Assembly: GCA_002297505.1 (NCBI GenBank)
Contig: DBLQ01000012.1
Span: forward strand, 148,113-183,659
Direction of reading: 5' to 3'
From: Flavobacteriales bacterium UBA720
GTDB lineage: Bacteria > Bacteroidota > Bacteroidia > Flavobacteriales > Weeksellaceae
Length of the DNA: 35,547 bases
In this document: positions 15,228-21,006 of the stretch, piece after piece
Position numbering within the stretch: the stretch's first letter is position 1
Layout: each line of letters opens with the position of its first letter
Notes under the pieces: model-generated
Seen by the model: only the letters and a program-made list of their open reading frames with translations
The model's database searches: none
What the model was told of the DNA's origin: nothing
Program-made: the position numbers and the translations under genes

Positions 15228-15776
15228 CTATAGAACCTCTCCTACATAAGGCAATGATATATCTCCACCTTTAAAATTACTTACCACCATTCTCCCAAAC
15301 TCATATCCATAGGAAACTTTTACAGATTTTGCAGCATAATTCTCCGGAAAGGTCAGCACTTTAAATCTCTGACCCTGATCGCCGTCAAGTTTGAAGTATT
15401 CATAGTCGATGTGTTGATTGACAGTTTTCACAGGAGTTTGCGTGAGTTTCACATTATATACATCAGCCCAGTAATGCAAAATTGTTTCATCTACATTTGC
15501 ATTGGCCATGTTCCATTGACCAGTTGCTTTTCTGGGATCTTGCGGTGCTGTAAGAATCTCTCCAGCATTAGCTAATCTGTGTAAACGAGCCGGCTCGGGA
15601 ATTATAAACTCAAACATCATCCTCTTTCCATAGTTGTAGATTTGATTTTTCATTTTCTTATCTACCCATCTGTAAACGCCTGAGATATGCTCTTTTCCAT
15701 CTCTGTTATCGAACTCATGAATATTCTCCTCTACAAATTCATTTGTTAATTCAAAGATATCCGGCAATGGCGCCAA
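15228..15776 (-). pseudogene. Large-protein remnant, N-terminally truncated and frameshifted part
   Basis: No ATG, only a TTG at 15774-15776; the frame runs in from just after the patatin gene's stop. It reads LPDIFELTNEFVEENIHEF, then HISGVYRWVDKKMKNQIYNY, GKRMMFEFIIPEPARL and YEFGRMVVSNF, and stops at TAG 15228-15230 because of a one-base deletion relative to the downstream frame. The 'SGVYRWVDK … NYGKRMMFEFIIPEPA' pattern is one I associate with large (over 1,000-residue) flavobacterial proteins of unknown function, so only the C-terminal part is left. The sequence at 15752-15787 also carries the promoter-like element (copy A), which overlaps the first codons. Confidence 0.6.
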
Positions 15777-15787
15777 AACGCGTCGTG
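15752..15787 (-). promoter_or_regulatory. Promoter with conserved upstream element, copy A
   Basis: Minus strand: CACGAC (15782-15787), 22 bp including GTTTTGGCGCC, then TATCTTTG (15752-15759). Against copy B it matches 16 of the first 19 bases. Downstream is only the truncated large-protein remnant. The same bases read as TRRVLAPLPDIF in that frame, so this copy may have a coding past. Confidence 0.45.
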
Positions 15788-15795
15788 TTAAAAAA

Positions 15796-16833
15796 TTAAA
15801 TTTTATTTTTTATGAGTTTATCTGCGATTTGATTCAGCAATTCCTGGTTCTCTTCCACATAGCACAAGCCCGCTTGGATCAAGGCTTCGATGTTTTTTTT
15901 CTTGACGTTATCCATCTCGGGAGAAGCCTTTTTCAGGGAAGGACTGATGCGGTAATAATTCTGCTGATTGCGTTTTCCCAAGGTCATAAACATTTGGTTC
16001 AGCTGGTAATCTACCGTCTCCGCATTGGCAGAAAGCAGGATGTCGATGATCGGACTGATCCAGGCCAGTTTTCCCGCTTTTTTATATTTGTTAATCGGAT
16101 AACTTTTCATTTCTGTTCCCGTTCCAATGGAAACAATCATCATATCATTGACCGATGGATAATTGGGTTTATAAGGAGTTCCGAAAATATCGGCAAAAGG
16201 CATTTTTCTGGCTTCGGCATAAGCGCACAGCGCCGGATTATTCGCAAACATTCCGCCATCTATCAGGCTGAAGAATTGACCGTACCTGGACTTAATCTGA
16301 ACCGGCGCAAAATAGGTGGGCGCTGCTGATGTGGCCCTGCAAATATCTCTCACGAGAAAATTCTGCTGACTTTGTCGGGCATTGACGGTATTGAACAGTT
16401 TGGCTTTCCGGTTCTCGATATCGTAACTGGTAATGAGTGATGGCTTGATAAAATCTTTCAGTTCCAGATCGCCAAAAAAATCCTTCAGCTGTCTCTCCAG
16501 ATTGTCCTGCGAAATTTTCTCACTAAACAGACCAAATGGGTTGAAAAGATTTTCCCACAAAGAAACCGTGAAGATATCTTCGCCTTTCTCCGTATAGAGT
16601 TCAAATGCTTTTTTGATGGAATATTTGGCTCTCCTGTTATCATCGGGATAGAGTAAAACAGAGGCCAGGATGCCACCGGTACTGCTTCCTGCAATCATAT
16701 CGAAATAATCGCCGAGTTTGGCGTTGGCGTGGTCTTTCTGCTGGAGCAGCTCTTCCAGATAACGGAGGATGATGCAGGAGATGATCCCCCGGATGCCGCC
16801 GCCGTCTAAAGAAAGGATGGTAATCTTTTTCAT
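15796..16833 (-). CDS. Patatin-like phospholipase
   Basis: Predicted lipid acyl hydrolase with a Ser-Asp catalytic dyad. From ATG 16831-16833 it has 345 residues. The oxyanion-hole motif LDGGGIRG is at residues 9-16, the nucleophile elbow GSSTG has S51, and the catalytic Asp lies in IDGGMFANNP at about residue 200. No signal peptide or membrane segment. The longer reading to 16914 adds a 27-residue leader with no conservation that covers promoter copy B, so it is rejected. Such enzymes serve as effectors of type VI or contractile systems and as CBASS effectors (CapV); here no cyclase or secretion gene is adjacent. With the M15 peptidase upstream it looks like part of an envelope-attacking cargo set (inference). 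Confidence 0.88.
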   Translation of the reverse strand: MKKITILSLDGGGIRGIISCIILRYLEELLQQKDHANAKLGDYFDMIAGSSTGGILASVLLYPDDNRRAKYSIKKAFELYTEKGEDIFTVSLWENLFNPFGLFSEKISQDNLERQLKDFFGDLELKDFIKPSLITSYDIENRKAKLFNTVNARQSQQNFLVRDICRATSAAPTYFAPVQIKSRYGQFFSLIDGGMFANNPALCAYAEARKMPFADIFGTPYKPNYPSVNDMMIVSIGTGTEMKSYPINKYKKAGKLAWISPIIDILLSANAETVDYQLNQMFMTLGKRNQQNYYRISPSLKKASPEMDNVKKKNIEALIQAGLCYVEENQELLNQIADKLIKNKI

Positions 16834-16861
16834 TGTATTAATATGTATTGATTTGATATTG

Positions 16862-16897
16862 CAAATGTAGATGCGGGTGGCGTCAGAACTCGTCGTG
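16862..16897 (-). promoter_or_regulatory. Promoter with conserved upstream element, copy B (patatin gene)
   Basis: Minus strand: CACGAC (16892-16897), 22 bp including GTTCTGACGCC, then TACATTTG (16862-16869), 28 bp before the patatin ATG. Same layout and spacing as copies A, C and D. Confidence 0.6.
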
Positions 16898-16910
16898 ATA
16901 AAAATCGATC

Positions 16911-17411
16911 TCAAAAAATAACATAGCCATTTTTATCTTTCGGAAGTTGGATGAGATTTCGCCAGTTCGTTTTTATTTCGCCATTTTTAGTTTTGATACT
17001 TTTCTTTTCGAAGTGAGGGAGATCTTTGAAGTTTTTCCAGTTTCCGCCCCAAGTCCAGCCATATTTTGCGAATATTTTCACACATTCGTACCAGTCAGCG
17101 ACTTTATCATTATCCCAGTCTTTTGCGGTATTCCAACTTGCCGTTTTGCCATCGATCATTAAGCAAATATCCATCGCCAATCCATAGTTGTGAATGCTCT
17201 GTCCTGCTTTGGCATTGGTAACTTTTTTGCCGGGCTTTGTCCGCCCGATGGCATAGAGTTGATCCTGTTCTTTAAAAGATCTCAGACCTTGAGTGATTCT
17301 GATTTTGGCTTTGCCAGTAAGGGCAAGATCGCAATCTTTGATGATTGCAGTCACTTCATCTCTCACGGATGGATGAAGTTTTTGAATTCTTTGTTGAGTA
17401 ACATTGTCCAT
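16911..17411 (-). CDS. M15 family zinc endopeptidase (endolysin-like)
   Basis: Predicted peptidoglycan peptidase of the VanY/phage L-alanyl-D-glutamate endopeptidase group. The 166-residue protein has the zinc motif SIHNYGLAMD (H74, D81) and the second zinc His in DLPHFE (H133), with GLRSFKEQDQLYAIGRT upstream as in phage endolysins. No signal peptide and no cell-wall binding domain, so it needs lysis, a holin or an injection machine to reach the wall. It has its own promoter (copy C) and is followed by the patatin gene with its own promoter. The gene looks phage- or tail-derived. Confidence 0.9.
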   Translation of the reverse strand: MDNVTQQRIQKLHPSVRDEVTAIIKDCDLALTGKAKIRITQGLRSFKEQDQLYAIGRTKPGKKVTNAKAGQSIHNYGLAMDICLMIDGKTASWNTAKDWDNDKVADWYECVKIFAKYGWTWGGNWKNFKDLPHFEKKSIKTKNGEIKTNWRNLIQLPKDKNGYVIF

Positions 17412-17430
17412 AATTTTAATATTTAATAGA

Positions 17431-17466
17431 CAAACTTAAAATAGCGCGACGCCAAATCCTGTCGTA
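17431..17466 (-). promoter_or_regulatory. Promoter with conserved upstream element, copy C (M15 peptidase)
   Basis: Minus strand: TACGAC (17461-17466), 22 bp including ATTTGGCGTCG, then TAAGTTTG (17431-17438), 19 bp before the peptidase ATG. It has one base difference in the CACGAC block; spacing identical to the other copies. In this copy CGAC and GTCG form a small dyad. Confidence 0.6.
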
Positions 17467-17476
17467 ACATCAGGAC

Positions 17477-17508
17477 AAAAAAAAGCCACAAGAAAAATCT
17501 TGTGGCTT
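17477..17508 (-). terminator. Terminator of rplY
   Basis: Perfect 11-bp stem AAGCCACAAGA (17483-17493) with TCTTGTGGCTT (17498-17508), 4-nt loop, followed on the minus strand by a T-run down to 17477. Confidence 0.92.
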
Positions 17509-17531
17509 GTATATCAAAAATAATTGGATTC

Positions 17532-18170
17532 TTATTCTGCTGAAGTCTCTTCAGTTGCAGCTTCTGCTGCGCCTTCTGTTACTTCTTCATCCTCATCATC
17601 CATTGCCGCAGCACCGCCTTTCATAGCGTTTCTAGACATCTTAACAGCAGCAACTACCGCATTGTCCGGGTGCATGAATGTGTAATTTTCATTCTTAAGA
17701 GCTGCAACATATAGTTTGTTACCGATTCTCAATGGCGTAACATCTACCACGATTTCGTCTGGCAAGTTAGCAGGAAGTGCTTTTACTTTCAGTTTTCTGA
17801 AAGACTGTCTAAGCACACCACCGGAAACCACACCTTTTGCACGGCCAGTGATTCTTACAGGAACTTCCATAACTACCGGCTTATCTTCTGACAATTGGTA
17901 GAAGTCCACGTGAAGGATCTTGTCTGTAATTGGGTGGAATTGGATATCCTGAAGAACTGCAGGAATAGTTTGACCGTCAACCTCAATAGATACCGTGTGT
18001 GCTTCTGGCGTGTAAACAAGATTTTTGAAAGATTTCTCTTCTGTAGAGAAGTTCAAAGGCTCATTACCACCGTAAACAACACAAGGAACTAATTCAGCAT
18101 CACGTAAAGCTTTTGTAGACTTCTTGCCCACGCTTTCTCTTTTTGTACCTTGAATTGTAATTGATTTCAT
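17532..18170 (-). CDS. rplY: 50S ribosomal protein bL25 (Ctc/TL5 form)
   Basis: Binds 5S rRNA in the large ribosomal subunit. At 212 residues it is the long CTC/TL5 form. The N-terminal bL25 domain (residues about 3-92) contains TKALRDAELVPCVVYGG and HVDFYQL. The C-terminal TL5 domain (about 95-185) has the family's VPVRITGRAKGV, GGVLRQSFRKLKV and LPDEIVVDVTPL motifs. A 25-residue Ala/Glu/Asp tail follows, common in flavobacteria. A TATATTTG box lies 26 bp upstream of ATG 18168-18170. It follows prs, the typical flavobacterial pairing, but both have their own -7 box. Confidence 0.96.
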   Translation of the reverse strand: MKSITIQGTKRESVGKKSTKALRDAELVPCVVYGGNEPLNFSTEEKSFKNLVYTPEAHTVSIEVDGQTIPAVLQDIQFHPITDKILHVDFYQLSEDKPVVMEVPVRITGRAKGVVSGGVLRQSFRKLKVKALPANLPDEIVVDVTPLRIGNKLYVAALKNENYTFMHPDNAVVAAVKMSRNAMKGGAAAMDDEDEEVTEGAAEAATEETSAE

Positions 18171-18196
18171 TTTATAATGATTAAAATTTGAGGTTG

Positions 18197-18204
18197 CAAA
18201 TATA
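18197..18204 (-). promoter_or_regulatory. -7 promoter box for rplY
   Basis: Minus-strand TATATTTG, 26 bp before the rplY start. It lacks the ACGAC element at -22 bp, so it serves as a local control for copies A-D. Confidence 0.55.
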
Positions 18205-18214
18205 GTGATTTATT

Positions 18215-19153
18215 TTAAATAATAAATTTATCACTGATGGATTGATGTTCGTGAACGCTTTTCATCACATCTGCAAAAAGTGAGGCGCAGGAAAGCGCTC
18301 TGATTTTGGTGGAAAGACCTTCTTTCAACGGAATGGAATCCGTAACAATCACTTCCTGCAATTTGGAATTCTGAATGTTTTCATAGGCTTTTCCGGAGAG
18401 TACGCCATGTGTGGCCATAGCTCTTACAGATCTTGCGCCCTTCTCCATCAGGATGTCAGCCGCTTTACAAAGTGTCCCGGCGGTATCGATCATGTCATCA
18501 ATCAGAATCACATTTTTATCTTTTACATCTCCAATCAGGAACATTTCTTCTACCACATTTGCCTTTTTCCGTTCCTTGTAGCAGATTACCACGTCTGCTC
18601 CCAGGTGTCCGGCATAGTTCTTTGCACGCTTGGCGCCACCCATATCCGGCGAGGCAATCGTAAGGTTATCCAATTTAAGCGACTGAATATAATCCACGAA
18701 AATGGTGGAAGCGTACAAATGATCTACAGGAATCTCGAAGAAACCCTGAATCTGGTCTGCATGCAGATCCATCGTCATGATCCTTGTTGCTCCGGCCGCA
18801 GTCAGGAGATTAGCCACCAGCTTGGCACCGATTGGCGCTCTCGGCTTGTCCTTTCTGTCCTGTCTTGCCAAACCGTAATAAGGGATCACGACGGTGATAT
18901 TTTTGGCTGAGGCTCTTTTGGCAGCGTCAATCATCAGCAACAGTTCCAGAAGATTGTCTGCCGGCGGGAAGGTGGATGCGATGAGAAAAACGCGGGCTCC
19001 TCTTACTGATTGTTCCAAAACCGGCTCAAACTCGCCGTCGCTGAAATGTTGAATGTTGATTTTTCCCAAAGGCTGCCCATAGGACAGAGCGATTTTTTCT
19101 GCCAGCTCTTGGCTGGTCCTTGTGGAAAACAAATAACTTGCTTGGTCTGACAT
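18215..19153 (-). CDS. prs: Ribose-phosphate pyrophosphokinase
   Basis: Makes PRPP from ribose 5-phosphate and ATP, feeding purine, pyrimidine, His, Trp and NAD synthesis. The 312-residue product matches the family (about 310-315). It begins with FSTRTSQELAEKIA and has GEFEPVLEQSVRG early on. The metal and PRPP signature DLHADQIQGFFEIPVDHLYA is split across the middle. The PRPP-binding loop is ILIDDMIDTAGT. Cytoplasmic, hexameric in relatives. ATG 19151-19153; a TAAATTTG -7 box lies 14 bp upstream, so the leader is short. Confidence 0.97.
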   Translation of the reverse strand: MSDQASYLFSTRTSQELAEKIALSYGQPLGKINIQHFSDGEFEPVLEQSVRGARVFLIASTFPPADNLLELLLMIDAAKRASAKNITVVIPYYGLARQDRKDKPRAPIGAKLVANLLTAAGATRIMTMDLHADQIQGFFEIPVDHLYASTIFVDYIQSLKLDNLTIASPDMGGAKRAKNYAGHLGADVVICYKERKKANVVEEMFLIGDVKDKNVILIDDMIDTAGTLCKAADILMEKGARSVRAMATHGVLSGKAYENIQNSKLQEVIVTDSIPLKEGLSTKIRALSCASLFADVMKSVHEHQSISDKFII

Positions 19154-19166
19154 TTTTACTTTTTTG

Positions 19167-19174
19167 CAAATTTA
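19167..19174 (-). promoter_or_regulatory. -7 promoter box for prs
   Basis: Minus-strand TAAATTTG. Just upstream (19201-19256) a nested inverted repeat is seen: outer arms ATTCCTGAA / TTCAGGAAT, inner arms GGTCA / TGACC. It could be an operator or a weak hairpin. Confidence 0.5.
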
Positions 19175-19304
19175 AAAAATAATGAAAAGTCTGAAAGTGT
19201 ATTCCTGAACTTTTCATCGAATCTTTTTAGGTCACTAATTGACCAAATTCAGGAATTCGGCTGTACCATTGACTTAAGCGTACATTTATTGACGGATATT
19301 TTCA

Positions 19305-19335
19305 TTAAAAAAACCAGAACATTTCTGTTCTGGTT
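19305..19335 (-). terminator. Terminator of the bacilliredoxin gene
   Basis: Perfect 9-bp stem AACCAGAAC (19312-19320) with GTTCTGGTT (19327-19335), 6-nt loop, then T-run on the minus strand. Confidence 0.9.
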
Positions 19336-19348
19336 CTGTTATTTCTGC

Positions 19349-19759
19349 TTAGCAATACTCGTCGAAAGCGGCCTGAAGATTGGCAGCAATGGCGCCAGCA
19401 GGATTACCTTCGATGTGGTGTCTTTCTAACATATGCACCAACTCGCCATCTTTGAAAAGCGCTACAGCTGGCGAACTAGGTGGGAACGGTGCCAGTAATC
19501 TTCTGGCTTCTGCAACCGCATCTGTATCAAATCCTGCAAAGGCTGTCACCAAATGATCTGGCTTTTTCTCGCCTGTTAAAGAGTACAAAACGCCTGGTCT
19601 TGCCGCTCCTGCCGCACAGCCGCAAACGGAATTGATAACTAAAAGCGTGGTTCCGCTTTGTTTAAGTGCTTCATCAACTTGTGCCGGTGTAGTAAGGTCT
19701 TCAAACCCTTTATCTGTAAGTTCTGCCTTCATGGGCAATACTAAATCTGCTGGATACAT
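19349..19759 (-). CDS. BrxA/BrxB family bacilliredoxin
   Basis: Thioredoxin-like protein that in Firmicutes removes bacillithiol from mixed disulfides; in Bacteroidota it is expected to act in thiol redox repair. The 136-residue product has the diagnostic CGC active site in NSVCGCAAGAARPG (about residues 43-56), the cis-Pro segment PFPPSSPAVALFKDGE and the C-terminal ANLQAAFDEYC. The size matches the family (about 136-145). Its own TAAATTTG box lies at 19788-19795. Monocistronic between two terminated units. Confidence 0.95.
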   Translation of the reverse strand: MYPADLVLPMKAELTDKGFEDLTTPAQVDEALKQSGTTLLVINSVCGCAAGAARPGVLYSLTGEKKPDHLVTAFAGFDTDAVAEARRLLAPFPPSSPAVALFKDGELVHMLERHHIEGNPAGAIAANLQAAFDEYC

Positions 19760-19787
19760 ATTAAATTTATTTAGGTTAATCGAATTG

Positions 19788-19795
19788 CAAATTTA
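19788..19795 (-). promoter_or_regulatory. -7 promoter box for the bacilliredoxin gene
   Basis: Minus-strand TAAATTTG, 28 bp before the start codon. Confidence 0.5.
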
Positions 19796-19966
19796 ATCAA
19801 TAATATATTGATTATTCCATTAATGATTCTATTAAAATCATTCCGAAAATCTATTGCGCCATTTTGACTGAGATTGCTGATTATCATCGCAAAGATTTTT
19901 ATAAGAGCAAAGATGCCAAAGCTTTTGTTGAATATTGAATGGAATTATTTCAAAAGTTGAAACAAA

Positions 19967-19994
19967 AAACCTTGAATCCGAAAATTCAAGGTTT
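19967..19994 (-). terminator. Probable terminator downstream of the yqeY-like gene
   Basis: Perfect 11-bp stem AAACCTTGAAT / ATTCAAGGTTT with loop CCGAAA. A-rich sequence on the low-coordinate side gives a T-run on the minus strand. Confidence 0.65.
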
Positions 19995-20028
19995 AATCAA
20001 ATCGATATGCATATTAAGTATATCCGGT

Positions 20029-20096
20029 TTTGGTTATTGGTTTTTAGTTGATTGCTGATAGAACCCCATCAACAGACAACCTTCAACTAACAACAA
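20029..20096. repeat. Imperfect inverted repeat of the GTTGTTGG type
   Basis: Left arm words TTATTGG and TTAGTTGATTGCTGA; right arm words ATCAACAGACAACC and CAACTAACAAC, its reverse complement in degenerate form. Same word composition as the element within murG (28118-28187) and part of 31660-31686. Confidence 0.5.
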
Positions 20097-20099
20097 ATT

Positions 20100-20546
20100 T
20101 TAAGAAAGTAACTTCCTTACCATTTCGGAAATGCTTTTTCCGTCAGATTTTCCGGCTAATGCTTTGGAAGCAACGCCCATTACTTTTCCTAAATCTTTGA
20201 TTGACTGCGCGGCGGTTTCCGAAATAATTTTCTTGATTTCTGATTCCAGTTCCTCTGCAGACAATTGTTTTGGAAGAAACTTCTCAATCACTTTGGACTG
20301 CGCTTCTTCCACTTCAGCCAAGTCGGTTCTTCCCTGAGCCATAAACTGCTCGTAGGAATCTTTCCTTTGCTTGATCATTCTTTGCAAAATCGCAATCTCC
20401 TGTTCTGGTGAAACCTCAGCGCCTCTGGCTTCGGTTTGTAACAAAAGTATCTGCGCCTTCACTGCGCGGAGAGAATCCAGAGCCACTCTGTCTTTCTCCC
20501 TCATTGCCGTTTTGATGGCTTCGCTTATTGTTTGTTCTAAACTCAT
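20100..20546 (-). CDS. GatB/YqeY domain protein
   Basis: Small protein related to the tRNA-binding tail of GatB; its function in bacteria is uncertain. From ATG 20544-20546 (MSLEQTISEAIKTAMR) it has 148 residues, the family's usual size. It carries the family motifs KDRVALDSLRAVKAQI, RKDSYEQF, KVIEKFLPKQLS and a C-terminal KDLGKVMGVASKALAGKSDG with the tail VRKLL. The TTG at 20555 is a poorer start. In flavobacteria this gene normally follows ftsZ directly; here a four-helix-bundle gene intervenes. Confidence 0.9.
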   Translation of the reverse strand: MSLEQTISEAIKTAMREKDRVALDSLRAVKAQILLLQTEARGAEVSPEQEIAILQRMIKQRKDSYEQFMAQGRTDLAEVEEAQSKVIEKFLPKQLSAEELESEIKKIISETAAQSIKDLGKVMGVASKALAGKSDGKSISEMVRKLLS

Positions 20547-20560
20547 TTTTTCCAATTTAT

Positions 20561-20590
20561 CAATTTAACAGTTAAACAATGTAACAATTT
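20561..20590. repeat. Left inverted-repeat arm flanking the four-helix-bundle gene
   Basis: AATTTAACA followed by TTAAACAATGTAACAATT. The reverse complement of 20969-21003 has the same blocks (AATTTAACAATG, then ACAATGTAACAATT). Confidence 0.65.
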
Positions 20591-20602
20591 TATCCATTGC
20601 AA

Positions 20603-20959
20603 CTATTTATCTTTATTTAAGCTTGTGCTTAATATTTTGTAAATTACTTTTCCGATTTCAATTATTTGCTGTTCAAGCTTCTCATCAAAAGGATAGCTTT
20701 TGGAATACTTACACAAGTACAGCCAATATTTTGTTTCTTCAAGTTCTTTCGACGCAATTTTTATTTTATGAATAAAATCATTTTTGCTTTGTGGATTTTG
20801 AGCTTCAAAAGAGTTTGCACCAATGCTTGTTCCAGAACGTAATAATTGTTTTGCAATAACAAATTTCTTTTTTTCTTCCAATAACTCACAGAACTCAATA
20901 ATGTCTAATGAAAAACGTATTGTCTTTTGAATTAAAGGATTATTTTGAAAATTTATCAT
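20603..20959 (-). CDS. Four-helix-bundle protein (S23/Avd-like)
   Basis: A 118-residue member of the four-helix-bundle family first named from 23S rRNA intervening sequences and related to Avd of diversity-generating retroelements. Family marks are FSLDIIEFCELLEE in helix 1, FVIAKQLLRSGTSIGANSFEAQ in helix 2, then SKNDFIHKIKIASKELEETKYWL and a last helix QQIIEIGKVIYKIL. Basic and cytoplasmic; thought to bind nucleic acid. It sits between yqeY and ftsZ where no gene is expected and is flanked by inverted repeats at 20561-20590 and 20969-21003, which suggests it came as a mobile or REP-associated unit. Confidence 0.9.
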   Translation of the reverse strand: MINFQNNPLIQKTIRFSLDIIEFCELLEEKKKFVIAKQLLRSGTSIGANSFEAQNPQSKNDFIHKIKIASKELEETKYWLYLCKYSKSYPFDEKLEQQIIEIGKVIYKILSTSLNKDK

Positions 20960-20968
20960 TGCTTATTA

Positions 20969-21003
20969 ATTGTTACATTGTTATATTATTACATTGTTAA
21001 ATT
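20969..21003. repeat. Right inverted-repeat arm flanking the four-helix-bundle gene
   Basis: AATTGTTACATTGTTA, then a second ATTACATTGTTAAATT. It is the reverse complement of the arm at 20561-20590 with one extra iteration of the TTACATTG word. Confidence 0.65.
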
Positions 21004-21006
21004 AAA

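Larger units (their letters stand above)
19796..20099. other. Intergenic stretch without an intact gene
   Basis: About 300 bp between the bacilliredoxin promoter and the yqeY stop. On the plus strand 19830-19938 reads as a short protein-like stretch (TEIADYHRKDFYKSKDAKAF) ending in TGA, with no start; it may be a gene scar. A hairpin AAACCTTGAAT / ATTCAAGGTTT (19967-19994) is a likely bidirectional terminator. An imperfect inverted repeat built from GTTGATTG and ATCAACAG type words (20029-20096) follows, resembling the element inside murG. Confidence 0.5.

Noticed and set aside
15796..16833. CapV effector of a CBASS defence system
   Set aside because: No cyclic-nucleotide synthase or CBASS accessory gene is adjacent.
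16834..16914. Longer N-terminus of the patatin protein
   Set aside because: The added 27 residues cover promoter copy B and show no signal peptide or conservation; ATG 16831-16833 starts right at the patatin fold.
20603..20959. Avd of a diversity-generating retroelement
   Set aside because: No reverse transcriptase or template/variable repeat is seen nearby; only the four-helix-bundle family is supported.
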